A stretch of 64,000 bases of DNA from an uncultured Lachnospiraceae bacterium. GTDB taxonomy: Bacteria; Bacillota; Clostridia; Lachnospirales; Lachnospiraceae. The stretch covers positions 1-64,000 of the forward strand of contig CANRPO010000013.1 of the NCBI GenBank assembly GCA_947632515.1, given 5' to 3'. Numbering within the stretch: position 1 is the first letter of the stretch; each line of letters begins with the position of its first letter. The notes beneath the pieces were generated by a model. The model worked only from the letters and a program-made list of their open reading frames with translations. It ran no database searches and was not told the DNA's origin. Below are positions 44,357 through 52,689 of the stretch, one piece after another. The position numbers were made by a program, and so were the translations under genes.

Positions 44357-45175
44357 ATGGCGCGAAGTATATTCGGGGAGTCCGTGCGGGGAGCATCACA
44401 TATCAGAAACGGCAGGGAATGTCAGGATAGTCTGAAAAAGGTCGAGAAGGACGATGACACGGTCATCCTGTCGGTAGCCGACGGTCACGGGAGCGAGGCG
44501 TGTCCCTACAGCAGGACCGGGGCGGATGTGGCGGTGAACGTGTTCTGTAAGATCATGGAAGATTATCTGGACACCTACGCCGGGCAGCGGGAGTTGCTGC
44601 TGACTTTCCTGAAACGTGAGGGCGACACAAAGGTGGCGCAGGCGATCGATGCGGAGTGGAAACGCAGAATACTGAAGATCCATGCGAACAATAAGCGCGA
44701 AGTCACAGCGGACGCGGAGGGCAATAAGGACAAAACGGCCGTCTACGGACTGTATGGGAGCACGCTGTTAGGGCTTGTTCTCACGAGAGGATTCCTCTTC
44801 GCATTCCAACTTGGAGACGGAGACATTGTGGAGGTGTCCAAGAAAGGCGTGCAGAGCGTGATCGAGGCTGACAGGATCCTCGGGACAGAGACGCACTCGC
44901 TCAGCAAGCCGGAGTCCTGGAGGAAAGCCGTCACCTGCGCCGCAAGGACAGAGGAGGCGCGGGAGAGGCCCGTACTTTATATGCTCTCCACGGATGGTAT
45001 GGCAAACAGCTACAAGAATGAAGAAGAATTTCAGAGGACCTGTAAAGACTACTATGAGCTGCTCAAAAAGCACGGAGCAAAGGCCGTGTCCGACAGTCTG
45101 AAAGGCTGGCTGGAGGAGACCAGCGAGCTCGGCTGCGGGGACGACGTCACGGCGCTCTTTGCCTATCTCGACTAA
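44357..45175 (+). CDS. PP2C family protein serine/threonine phosphatase
   Basis: A 272-residue metal-dependent phosphatase. Metal-binding aspartates are in RECQDS, SVADGHGSEAC and the C-terminal LGCGDDVTALFA, with a GDGDIVEV segment between. It starts 14 nt after the vWA gene; the ORF track start at 44186 is inside that gene. It would reverse phosphorylation by the kinase at the head of the operon. Confidence 0.88.
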   Translation: MARSIFGESVRGASHIRNGRECQDSLKKVEKDDDTVILSVADGHGSEACPYSRTGADVAVNVFCKIMEDYLDTYAGQRELLLTFLKREGDTKVAQAIDAEWKRRILKIHANNKREVTADAEGNKDKTAVYGLYGSTLLGLVLTRGFLFAFQLGDGDIVEVSKKGVQSVIEADRILGTETHSLSKPESWRKAVTCAARTEEARERPVLYMLSTDGMANSYKNEEEFQRTCKDYYELLKKHGAKAVSDSLKGWLEETSELGCGDDVTALFAYLD

Positions 45176-45284
45176 AAAGAAACGGTCGCATATCATGACA
45201 TGAATTGCCGGAAACGGGACATGCTAATCATTGACCCGTAACCATATCGGCAGGGAAAATGCCACAGCGAGGAGCGAACAGGAT

Positions 45285-46178
45285 ATGTCGATCATAAAAA
45301 AGAAAAAAGAAAAGACAGGGACAGGAAAAACAGACAACCTAAAGAAATATATTGTTATAACGGCAGCCTCCTTCGTCTACGCGGCGGGAGTCAGTCTGTT
45401 CATCGATCCGAACAGCATCGCGCCCGGCGGGGTCACGGGCATATCGATCATTTTGAGCAGACTGGTTCCGGTGAATACGGGAACGCTGATCCTTCTTCTG
45501 AACATACCGATCCTGCTTTACGCTGTGTGGAAATTCGGCCTCAAGCTGGCAGTATCGACGGTCTATGCCACGGCGCTCATATCGGTCTTTACCAATCTGC
45601 TGGCGGTTTTCCCCAAAGCTACGGGCGACAGGCTGCTGGCGGCTGTAGCGGGCGGCATCCTGTCGGCGGTGTCCATCGGCGTGATCTTTAAGGAAGGAGC
45701 CACCACGGGCGGCATGGATATTGTGGTGAAAGCGCTGCGCCTGAGGCTGCCGCATCTGCGGACAGGGAATCTGTTCTTTCTTGCGGACGCCGTGGTCGTG
45801 ACCCTGTCCGGCATTGTCTTCCGGGATGTGGACGCGGCGCTGTATGCGGCGATCACGGCCACCTGTACCTCGGTGGCCCTGGATGTGGTACTCTACGGAA
45901 GGGACGAGGCAAAACTTCTGTATATCATAAGCGGCAGGCCGGAGGAGATCACAGCGCGCATACTGAAGGAACTGGACATCGGGCTGACTCTGATCGACGG
46001 CCGCGGGGCTTACAGCGGGGACAGGAAACAAGTGCTCATGTGCGCCATGAAGAAGACGGTGTTTCCCCGCGTGGAGCGCATCGTGCGGGAGGAGGACGCG
46101 GATTCCTTCATGATCGTGACGAGCGCCTCTGAAATCTTCGGGGAAGGCTACAAAAGTTATTTCAGCGAAAGAATATAA
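45285..46178 (+). CDS. YitT family membrane protein
   Basis: About 297 residues: five or so transmembrane segments (residues 20-190), with the family pattern GVSLFIDPNSIAPGGVTGIS and a FKEGATTGGMDIV loop, then a C-terminal DUF2179 domain (LTLIDGRGAYSGDRKQVLMC, DSFMIVTSASEIFGEGY). Function of the family is unknown; a transport role is often assumed. ATG 45285 is preferred over the TTG at 45231. Confidence 0.85.
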   Translation: MSIIKKKKEKTGTGKTDNLKKYIVITAASFVYAAGVSLFIDPNSIAPGGVTGISIILSRLVPVNTGTLILLLNIPILLYAVWKFGLKLAVSTVYATALISVFTNLLAVFPKATGDRLLAAVAGGILSAVSIGVIFKEGATTGGMDIVVKALRLRLPHLRTGNLFFLADAVVVTLSGIVFRDVDAALYAAITATCTSVALDVVLYGRDEAKLLYIISGRPEEITARILKELDIGLTLIDGRGAYSGDRKQVLMCAMKKTVFPRVERIVREEDADSFMIVTSASEIFGEGYKSYFSERI

Positions 46179-46226
46179 AGGCAGAGTACATGGGAATGAC
46201 GCAGAAAAGAAATATGGGGAGCGGCT

Positions 46227-47351
46227 ATGCGGGAATATCATTTGCAGAGTAAGAGACATAAGAAAAAGCGAAAAAGAAGTGAGAACGGCATCCTGTTAGG
46301 ATCGATCATCCTGTGCGTGGTCACGCTGTTCGCGATCACCATCTGTCTGATGATGGTGTTTAAATACCGTGCCGTACAGATGGAGAATGCGGTCGTCATG
46401 GATGAGCTGGAGGCCATCCGCATGGACGAGACGGTCACCTACACGCAGAGCGAGGTGGACGCCATGCTCGCCCGGACAACAGAGGAAGTCTCGCAGCGCA
46501 CGGCGGAGGAAACGCAGCGGGAATTTCTGAATAAAATGAAAGAGTTCGCGCTGTCCGACGAGAGCACCACGGCCATGTTCCGCTATTTCTATCCGGACGA
46601 GATCGTGCTGGCGGATGCGGGGGAATACTATTTCTTTCCGATTTCGGATGAGCTGAGACACAATACATACAGCCAGGAGCAGTTCGTCCTGGACGAAGAC
46701 CGGATCATGGCCTACTATGACGGGGACGGCCGGCGGATCTCCCACAAGGGGATCGACGTGTCCAGATACCAGGGAGAGATCGACTGGGAGAAGGTGGCGC
46801 AGGACGAGGTGGAGTACGCTTTTATCAGACTTGGCATCAGAGGGTACACGGAGGGCGCGATCCAGGAAGACGAACAGTTTGAAAAAAATATCAGGGGCGC
46901 GCGCAATAACGATATTGCCGTGGGCGTGTATTTCTTCACCCAGGCCACCAGCGTGGAGGAGGCCGAGGAGGAGGCGCAGTATGTGCTGGATAAGATAGCG
47001 CCGTACAAGGTGGACTATCCTGTGGTGATCGACGTGGAGGCGGTGGCCAACAGGCGCGCGCGGACAAGGGAGCTTACGAAGGAGGAGCGCACGCAGTACT
47101 GCATCGCCTTCTGCGAGAAGATCAGGGCCGCCGGATATACGCCGATGATCTACGGCAATCTGAAGACCTTCATGCTGATGCTCGACCTGGAACAGCTTGA
47201 GGACTACGACAAGTGGTTTGCCAACTATGACGACCGGTTCTATTATCCCTATGATTTCAAGATATGGCAGTACACGGACGAGGGCAGCGTGGACGGGATC
47301 GACGCGGCTGTGGACCTGAATATCAGTTTCGAGGATCCGACGGATGAGTGA
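46227..47351 (+). CDS. Membrane-anchored GH25 lysozyme
   Basis: A 374-residue protein: a lysine/arginine-rich start, one transmembrane segment (about 22-46), a coiled-coil-like linker to about 165, then a GH25 muramidase domain. The domain begins KGIDVSRYQGEIDWEKV and continues with VGVYFFTQATS, VDYPVVIDVEA (catalytic acids) and KIWQYTDEG. It should cleave peptidoglycan outside the cell while tethered to the membrane. It overlaps the next gene by 8 nt. Confidence 0.88.
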   Translation: MREYHLQSKRHKKKRKRSENGILLGSIILCVVTLFAITICLMMVFKYRAVQMENAVVMDELEAIRMDETVTYTQSEVDAMLARTTEEVSQRTAEETQREFLNKMKEFALSDESTTAMFRYFYPDEIVLADAGEYYFFPISDELRHNTYSQEQFVLDEDRIMAYYDGDGRRISHKGIDVSRYQGEIDWEKVAQDEVEYAFIRLGIRGYTEGAIQEDEQFEKNIRGARNNDIAVGVYFFTQATSVEEAEEEAQYVLDKIAPYKVDYPVVIDVEAVANRRARTRELTKEERTQYCIAFCEKIRAAGYTPMIYGNLKTFMLMLDLEQLEDYDKWFANYDDRFYYPYDFKIWQYTDEGSVDGIDAAVDLNISFEDPTDE

Positions 47352-48219
47352 GACACTGGGAAAAGAGAGCGGAGCGGCAGAGTTTGAGCGCTATGAGAAG
47401 ACGGGTTATCTGGTGGAACCGTTCAAAATTTTTCATTTGAGAGACTGCACGGATCGGGAATTTGACTTCCACTATCACGAATTCTACAAGATCATTTATT
47501 TCGTAGATGGCAAGGTGGACTACAAGGTCGAGGGAAAGACCTATCACCTGAAACCGCATGACTTCGTGCTGGTGGGCGCCAACGTCATTCACAGGCCGGA
47601 GATCGACAGATCCACGCCCTATGAGCGCTACATCGTCTATCTGTCGGAGGCGTTTGTGGCGGAGGAGAACGAGCGCGGCGAGAGCCTGAGATTCTGTTTC
47701 GAGGAGGCAGGGCGGCTGCAGAACCGCGTCGTCCATTTCGCGCCTGAGAGCTGCGAACAGATCGTGGGCTGTCTGATGCGCATGGAACAGATCGAGGGGC
47801 AGAAGGACGCCTATATGGGAGATCTGCTCTTGAAGAGCGCCTTTCTGGAATTTATGGTGCTGTTCAACAGGAACGTCGTCGAGCAGCCGCAGTCGTTTAT
47901 CACCACAGCCGCGTACAATGAGAAAGTGATCGACGTGATCGCATATATCCGCGAGCATCTTTCGGAGGAGCTCAGTGTGGATATTCTGGCAAAGCAGTGT
48001 TATCTCAGCAAGTACCATCTGATGCGGCAGTTTAAGGAGGCGACGGGTTATTCGATCCACCGGTACATCAACGAGAAACGGATCCAGGCGGCGCGCAGGA
48101 TGATCCTGTCGGGCATGCCGGCGTCAAAGGCGTGTTACGAGTGTGGGTTTCGGGATTACTCCACTTTCGCAAGACGTTTTAAGATGATCGTCGGCAGAGC
48201 GCCGTCGAAACCGGAGTAA
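47344..48219 (+). CDS. AraC family transcriptional regulator
   Basis: A 291-residue regulator. Residues 25-110 form a cupin-like sensing domain (FHLRDCTDREFDFHYHEF). Two helix-turn-helix units fill the last 100 residues (LSVDILAKQCYLSKYHLMRQ, CGFRDYSTFARRFKMIVGRA). The start lies within the lysozyme gene, so the pair is probably co-translated. Ligand and targets are unknown. Confidence 0.9.
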   Translation: MSETLGKESGAAEFERYEKTGYLVEPFKIFHLRDCTDREFDFHYHEFYKIIYFVDGKVDYKVEGKTYHLKPHDFVLVGANVIHRPEIDRSTPYERYIVYLSEAFVAEENERGESLRFCFEEAGRLQNRVVHFAPESCEQIVGCLMRMEQIEGQKDAYMGDLLLKSAFLEFMVLFNRNVVEQPQSFITTAAYNEKVIDVIAYIREHLSEELSVDILAKQCYLSKYHLMRQFKEATGYSIHRYINEKRIQAARRMILSGMPASKACYECGFRDYSTFARRFKMIVGRAPSKPE

Positions 48220-48254
48220 GGCGGTAATTTTCTCTTTCCTGTGCCATGGATCTG

Positions 48255-48263
48255 TGTTATAAT
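48255..48263 (+). promoter_or_regulatory. Extended -10 promoter
   Basis: TGTTATAAT at 48255-48263 (TGn plus TATAAT). No good -35 is visible at the right spacing. It lies 85 nt before the DUF1905-C39 gene. Confidence 0.5.
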
Positions 48264-48348
48264 ATGCACGGAAACGATGAGCTGCGCGAAGACGATGGAC
48301 GGAGCGACGGCGGCTTACAGATGATTTATAAAGAAAGGCGGGGTTACA

Positions 48349-49020
48349 ATGAAATACGAGTTTGAAGGTACGGTGGAATTTCGAGAGAACGAGAACACGA
48401 TCGCTGTGCCGTTTAACGTGTGGGAGGTGTGCGAGAAGGTAGGAGACGCGCCGGTCAGGGTCTGCTTTGACGACGTCTGCTTTATCTGCGATCTGGTGCC
48501 TAAGGGACAGGGCTACTATGATATTCCCATCAACCAGGAGACGCTGTCGAAGGTGGAGCTTGGCAAGAGGTACACCATATCCATCGAGATCGTGGGCAAT
48601 GTGACGGCGCTGAGCGGGAACAGCCCCTACAGCACGGAGAATCCGATCCGTAAGATCGACGGCATCGATCTGGTGACACAGCCGTGGGACGGCCTGTGCG
48701 GGCAGTCCTGTATCGCCATGATCGCGGGCACTACGCTGGATGAGGCCTGCGATATCATGAAATGCCGCGAGTGGCAGGCGAACATGAGCAAGATGATCGC
48801 CACCCTGGAATATCTCGGCATCCGCCATGCGGACAAGATCGTATATACGTTAGGCAAGACCGTGGAGTTGCCAAAGTGCTGCATCATCATGGAGAAGATG
48901 GGGAGATACAGCCACTATCTGGTAGGGTATGACGGACAGTATTACGATCCGAATCTCGGCGTGCTCAAGGAGTTTGACCACGAGAAGATGGTGGGTTATC
49001 TGGAGGTTGTCGCGCAGTAG
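48349..49020 (+). CDS. DUF1905 domain fused to a C39-like papain-fold peptidase
   Basis: A 223-residue protein. Residues 1-85 follow the DUF1905 barrel pattern (FEGTVEF ... IAVPFNV ... GYYDIPINQETLSKVELGKR). Residues 105-223 look like a C39-type cysteine peptidase: QPWDGLCGQSCIAMIAG with the catalytic Cys near 117, SHYLVGYD with His near 189, and YYDPN with Asp near 200. There is no signal peptide or membrane segment, so it acts in the cytosol. The combination is unusual; it could be a peptidase, a deamidase or an inactive homologue. Confidence 0.7.
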   Translation: MKYEFEGTVEFRENENTIAVPFNVWEVCEKVGDAPVRVCFDDVCFICDLVPKGQGYYDIPINQETLSKVELGKRYTISIEIVGNVTALSGNSPYSTENPIRKIDGIDLVTQPWDGLCGQSCIAMIAGTTLDEACDIMKCREWQANMSKMIATLEYLGIRHADKIVYTLGKTVELPKCCIIMEKMGRYSHYLVGYDGQYYDPNLGVLKEFDHEKMVGYLEVVAQ

Positions 49021-49041
49021 AACAAGAGTTGCGTTAAATGG

Positions 49042-49071
49042 AAAAGAGCTTGCCGATCGGCAGGCTCTTTT
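49042..49071. terminator. Bidirectional terminator between convergent genes
   Basis: AAAAGAGCTTGCCGATCGGC runs into AGGCTCTTTT, an almost perfect palindrome with A-runs on one side and T-runs on the other. It can end transcripts of the C39 gene on the plus strand and of tspO on the minus strand. Confidence 0.8.
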
Positions 49072-49090
49072 GTCTGACGTTTTGCGATGT

Positions 49091-49555
49091 TCAGTTCAAT
49101 CTGAATATCATAAAATTCAGATACGCCGCGAACAGGCACCACAGCAGATACGGGATCTGCAGATAGGCGGCTTTCGGGCTGATCCGGTAGAACTCGCGGA
49201 TCATTTTGACGATCAGGAAGATCAGAGCCAAAAGCCACACGAAGGATGTAAAAAACAGATTCAGCCGAAAGAAGAGAATGCTCCAGAAAAAATTGAAGAA
49301 AAGCTGGAGCGCGTAAGTTCTCAGCGCCTCTTCGCTGTTGGGGTCGCCGGACGTATAGATGATGTAGGAGGAGACGCCCATGAGTATGTACAGGACCGTC
49401 CAGACGATCGGAAAGAGAACGCCCGGCGGGCTGAGCGGAGGCTTTGTGATCTCCGAGTAGATCGCCGTATTTCCGGCAAAGAATGCCGAAAGTGTGCCCA
49501 CGGCGATCGGAATAAGAATGGCTAGGATCAGGGTGCTTTTATCTTTTATTTTCAT
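49091..49555 (-). CDS. tspO: TspO/MBR family tryptophan-rich sensory protein
   Basis: A 154-residue five-helix membrane protein. Family features include SEITKPPLSPPGVLFPIVWT, LYILMGVSSYIIY, NFFWSILFF, and the C-terminal YLLWCLFAAYLNFMIF. TspO proteins bind porphyrins and sterol-like ligands; the role in an anaerobe is unclear. It is transcribed towards the C39 gene and away from the MFS gene. Confidence 0.9.
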   Translation of the reverse strand: MKIKDKSTLILAILIPIAVGTLSAFFAGNTAIYSEITKPPLSPPGVLFPIVWTVLYILMGVSSYIIYTSGDPNSEEALRTYALQLFFNFFWSILFFRLNLFFTSFVWLLALIFLIVKMIREFYRISPKAAYLQIPYLLWCLFAAYLNFMIFRLN

Positions 49556-49670
49556 GCTGACGTCCTATAGGTTCTTTATGCTATGATATGCAGGCGGAAA
49601 TCAAAATATGGCTGATATTATTCATGACAGGCTGTGTACCACACAACTGTCCGGAGGAAGGGAGAATACG

Positions 49671-49709
49671 ATGATACTCTGTATTGCAAAGGCTCCATGC
49701 AGAGCGTGA
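49671..49709 (+). CDS. Candidate 12-residue leader peptide upstream of MFS exporter
   Basis: ATG at 49671 has a strong GGAGGAAGGGAG site 6-17 nt upstream and encodes MILCIAKAPCRA before TGA. The stop falls inside the loop of the hairpin at 49692-49725. Such a short, well-initiated frame before an exporter gene is the arrangement seen in ribosome-stalling attenuators of antibiotic-resistance genes. That function is an inference. Confidence 0.45.
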   Translation: MILCIAKAPCRA

Positions 49710-49725
49710 GGAGAATGCATGGAGC
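49692..49725 (+). promoter_or_regulatory. Leader hairpin with a competing alternative pairing
   Basis: GCTCCATGCA pairs perfectly with TGCATGGAGC over a 14-nt loop. Part of the right arm (GAATGC, 49713-49718) can instead pair with GCATTC at 49740-49745, so the two structures exclude each other. The 5' arm overlaps the last codons of the leader peptide. Confidence 0.5.
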
Positions 49726-49800
49726 GACGGCGCTGTGGCGCATTCCTCGGGCTTTGCTCTCGATTGTATCAAAGAGAAGAAGACAAAAGGAGCAAAGACA

Positions 49801-51090
49801 ATGAAAAATATGGAAAAAAACAAAACCTCTGCGCTGCGGGATTTCCTGATCCTGTGGAGCACCCAGAGTATCTCCCAACTCGGGAGCAGTATCACGGCGT
49901 TTGCGCTGACCCTGTGGCTGTATGAGAGGACAGGGTCGTCGCTCAGTACGGCGGCGCTCGCCATATGTTTTTACGGGCCGTACGTGCTTATGAGCATCTT
50001 TGCCGGCGCATTGGCGGACCGATGGGACAAGAAACGCACGATGCTCGTCTGCGACCTGATCGCAGCCTTGTGTACGGTTCTCGTGTACGTGCTGTTTCGG
50101 GCCGATCGTCTGGCGGCGTGGCATCTGTATATTATGAACGGTATCTATGGGTTGATGAATACGGTGCAGCAGCCCGCGTCCGAGGTTGCCATGACGCTTA
50201 TCGTCCCCGAGAAGGATTACCAGAAGACGAGCGGACTCAGATCTCTGTCAAGGTCGCTGATCGACATATTGAATCCGCTGATCGCGACGGCGCTGTACTC
50301 TCTGGCGGGGCTTACCGCCGTCATAGCGGTCGATCTTGGCAGTTTTGCGGTGGCGTTTGCCGCGCTGTTTCTTTTTATCAGGATCCCGGAAAAGCAGTGT
50401 GAACAAGAGGAACCGCTGCTTGATCTTGCGCGGGAAGGACTTGTATTTTTAAGGGATAATCCGCTGATTATGACATTGATCCTGTTTATGGCGGGCGTCA
50501 ACCTGACGGCGTCGGCTTTCGACGCGGCGCTGCCGGGTTATGTGATTCCCAATCCGAGAGGCGGCACATCCATGCTGGGTATCGTTACGTCCTGTGCGGG
50601 GGCTGCGATGGTCATTGGCAGTCTGCTGGTTTCCGTCCTGCCGAAACCGAAGGACAGAGTGCGCGTCATTTACCTCACGATGCTGTTTTCCCTCGGCAGT
50701 GAGAATTTCCTGCTGGCTTTTGCCAGAGAGCCTGCGCTGTGGTGTGTGGGGCAGATCATCGGCTGGATCCTGGTGCCGATCATGGACGCCAATCTGGACG
50801 TGACGCTCAGAACGAACATTCCCATAGAACTGCAGGGACGGGTCTACGCGTGCCGCAATACGCTGCAGTTTTTTACCATACCGATCGGGCTGTTTCTGGG
50901 CGGTTTCATGGTGGACCGGGTGTGCGAGCCGTTCATGGCGGCTTACGGAGACTTGGCGGCCTTTAAGCTGTGTTTTGGGACGGGCAAGGGTTCCGGGGCG
51001 GCGCTGGCGATGTTTCTGCTCGGCGCAGGCGGCAGCCTTCTGTGCGTCGTCACGGGCAGAAGACTGCGGAAATACCGGCAGCAGAAATAG
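49801..51090 (+). CDS. MFS exporter, macrolide/drug-efflux-like
   Basis: A 429-residue major facilitator with about 12 transmembrane segments. It has the motif-A loop GALADRWDKKRTMLVCDL between helices 2 and 3, and the N-terminus LRDFLILWSTQSISQLGSSI, in the style of MefA-like efflux proteins. ATG 49801 has AAAGGAG 7 nt upstream; the longer frame from 49684 is read through the leader and is unlikely to be coding. The leader peptide and hairpin suggest drug-inducible expression. Substrate unknown. Confidence 0.85.
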   Translation: MKNMEKNKTSALRDFLILWSTQSISQLGSSITAFALTLWLYERTGSSLSTAALAICFYGPYVLMSIFAGALADRWDKKRTMLVCDLIAALCTVLVYVLFRADRLAAWHLYIMNGIYGLMNTVQQPASEVAMTLIVPEKDYQKTSGLRSLSRSLIDILNPLIATALYSLAGLTAVIAVDLGSFAVAFAALFLFIRIPEKQCEQEEPLLDLAREGLVFLRDNPLIMTLILFMAGVNLTASAFDAALPGYVIPNPRGGTSMLGIVTSCAGAAMVIGSLLVSVLPKPKDRVRVIYLTMLFSLGSENFLLAFAREPALWCVGQIIGWILVPIMDANLDVTLRTNIPIELQGRVYACRNTLQFFTIPIGLFLGGFMVDRVCEPFMAAYGDLAAFKLCFGTGKGSGAALAMFLLGAGGSLLCVVTGRRLRKYRQQK

Positions 51091-51177
51091 ATGGAAATTG
51101 GCGGGCATTGCCGCTATAATATCACAAGCGGAAAAAATCAATTCCGCAGACTTTGTAAATGTAAAGGAGAGATTGCC

Positions 51178-51750
51178 ATGAAGAAAGATTTAGGAGTAAA
51201 ACCGTATCTGTTTCCTATGCCGACTTATATGATAGGAACTTACAATGAGGACGACACTGTTGACGTCATGATGATGGCGTGGGGCGGTATCTGTGCTGAA
51301 GATATGGTCGCGCTCAACCTCGAGGCGGAGCATAAAACGGTTGCCAATCTTGAAACGCGAAAAGCGTTTACCCTTGCCGTGCCGGGAACGGATACCCTGA
51401 AAGAATCCGACTTTTTTGGGATTGCAACGGCGAACAAAATGGCGGACAAATTTGAGCGCACCGGACTTCACGCCGTTAAGAGCGGGCGCGTCGACGCGCC
51501 GGTTATCACAGAATATCCCCTGACCCTTGAATGCGAGGTGGCGGAGATCCAGAGACAGCCTTACGGCCTGCGTGTTCTCGGCAGGATTGTCAATGTGATC
51601 GCGGACGAAAAGGTCCTGGATGATGCGGGAAAGATCGATGCCGCTAAATTAAACGCTTTTGTGTTTGACCAGATGCAGAACGGGTATTATGCGCTCGGGG
51701 AAAAAGTCGGGCAGGCATGGCACAGCGGCGCAGAGCTGATGAATAAATAA
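51178..51750 (+). CDS. Flavin reductase family (FMN-binding split barrel) protein
   Basis: A 190-residue protein with an N-terminal PMPTYMIGTYNEDDTVDVMM, AWGGICAEDMVALNL and HKTVANLETRKAFTLAVP, the split-barrel pattern of flavin reductase-like, FMN-binding proteins. It probably binds FMN and reduces it or a small substrate. AAAGGAG precedes ATG 51178; a TATAAT at 51115-51120 may be its promoter, with a poor -35. Confidence 0.85.
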   Translation: MKKDLGVKPYLFPMPTYMIGTYNEDDTVDVMMMAWGGICAEDMVALNLEAEHKTVANLETRKAFTLAVPGTDTLKESDFFGIATANKMADKFERTGLHAVKSGRVDAPVITEYPLTLECEVAEIQRQPYGLRVLGRIVNVIADEKVLDDAGKIDAAKLNAFVFDQMQNGYYALGEKVGQAWHSGAELMNK

Positions 51751-51751
51751 T

Positions 51752-52035
51752 GTGCCTGTTGCAGTTCTTATAGGGACCGGATTGTTTTACTCTTTCCCGG
51801 TACAAGCCATTTTGGATCAGAGCCAAACAGAAGTGATAAGCTGTCAGTGTGAGGCGTGGAAAGCACCCCGGAAGAAAGGAGTAAGTTGATAGATCAGACA
51901 AGCATAGACAAGACCTATTCCATGCCGAAATCATACGTTACTTACCGTAAGCCGAGAAAGATAAGCGATGAGCAGAGGGAGCAGGCAAGGCAGATGATGA
52001 TTGCAGAGAATAAGGGAAGATTAAGCAAAATTTAA
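51752..52035 (+). other. Intergenic stretch with two short overlapping open frames of uncertain status
   Basis: The 356-nt gap before the TfoX gene holds two small frames: 51752-51889 from a GTG (45 residues, hydrophobic start VAVLIGTGLFYSFPV), and 51886-52035 from a TTG behind GAAAGGAG (49 residues, KSYVTYRKPRKISDEQREQA). They overlap by four bases. The second is basic and helical. Neither is recognised with confidence; both may be leftovers of a mobile element. Confidence 0.3.
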
Positions 52036-52106
52036 TGGAATTGTGTGTGCGGTTGTGATAAAATATCAGCGTTGAACAATTAAGAATCGGGATTGGAGTT
52101 GGAAAT

Positions 52107-52427
52107 ATGGCATCAAGCAAGGAATACTTAGAATTTATTTTAGGGCAATTATCCGAATTGGATGAAATCACATATCGGACTATGATGGGAGAATTTATCA
52201 TCTATTACCGTGGCAAAATCGTAGGCGGTATCTATGACGACAGGTTGCTTGTAAAACCGGTAAAAGCAGCAATCAGCTATATGCCAACAGCTCAGTATGA
52301 AAACCCTTATGAGGGAGCAAAAGAGATGTTGTTGGTAGACGAAGTTGACAACAGAGCGTTTTTGACAGGCTTATTCAACGCCATGTATGAGGAACTGCCG
52401 GCGCCAAAACCGAAAAAGAAGAAATAG
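52107..52427 (+). CDS. TfoX N-terminal domain protein
   Basis: A 106-residue protein consisting only of the TfoX/Sxy N-terminal domain (TYRTMMGEFIIYYRGKIVGG, YDDRLLVKPV, PYEGAKEMLLVDEVDNRAFL) with a lysine-rich tail PKPKKKK. Stand-alone versions are common in Firmicutes, often on accessory DNA; function is unknown and no competence role should be assumed. Confidence 0.8.
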   Translation: MASSKEYLEFILGQLSELDEITYRTMMGEFIIYYRGKIVGGIYDDRLLVKPVKAAISYMPTAQYENPYEGAKEMLLVDEVDNRAFLTGLFNAMYEELPAPKPKKKK

Positions 52428-52437
52428 GCAGCTTCTT

Positions 52438-52689
52438 GTGGCAGAAACCCAAAATGAGCAACAGCCCCACAGTTTCAAAAGGAAGTTGGGGAATACCACT
52501 TACAACGTCAAAGTGCATTTCAGTAAAGACACTGACAAAACCTTTAAGGGCAGAGTGCAAAAGCTGATTATCAATGAGTGTCTTGAAAAAAATCAGAAAT
52601 CATCCACGTCAACACTTTACAACTCTTATCAGAGATTAGCAGACCGGGAGTTATCGGAAGGGAATTATAAAATTGGATATAGAATTTAG
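52438..52689 (+). pseudogene. TnpW-like transposon protein remnant
   Basis: Beginning at a GTG, the frame reads HSFKRKLGNTTYNVKVHFSK followed by a GRVQKLIINE stretch, which resembles the small TnpW proteins of clostridial conjugative transposons. The tail (STSTLYNSYQRLADRELSEG) does not fit that family and may be fused debris. It overlaps the start of the GNAT gene. It indicates past element activity. Confidence 0.45.

Noticed and set aside
41133-45175. Full Ter (tellurite-resistance) operon
   Set aside because: Only the kinase, vWA and PP2C parts are present; no TerD, TerC or TerB-like protein is encoded nearby.
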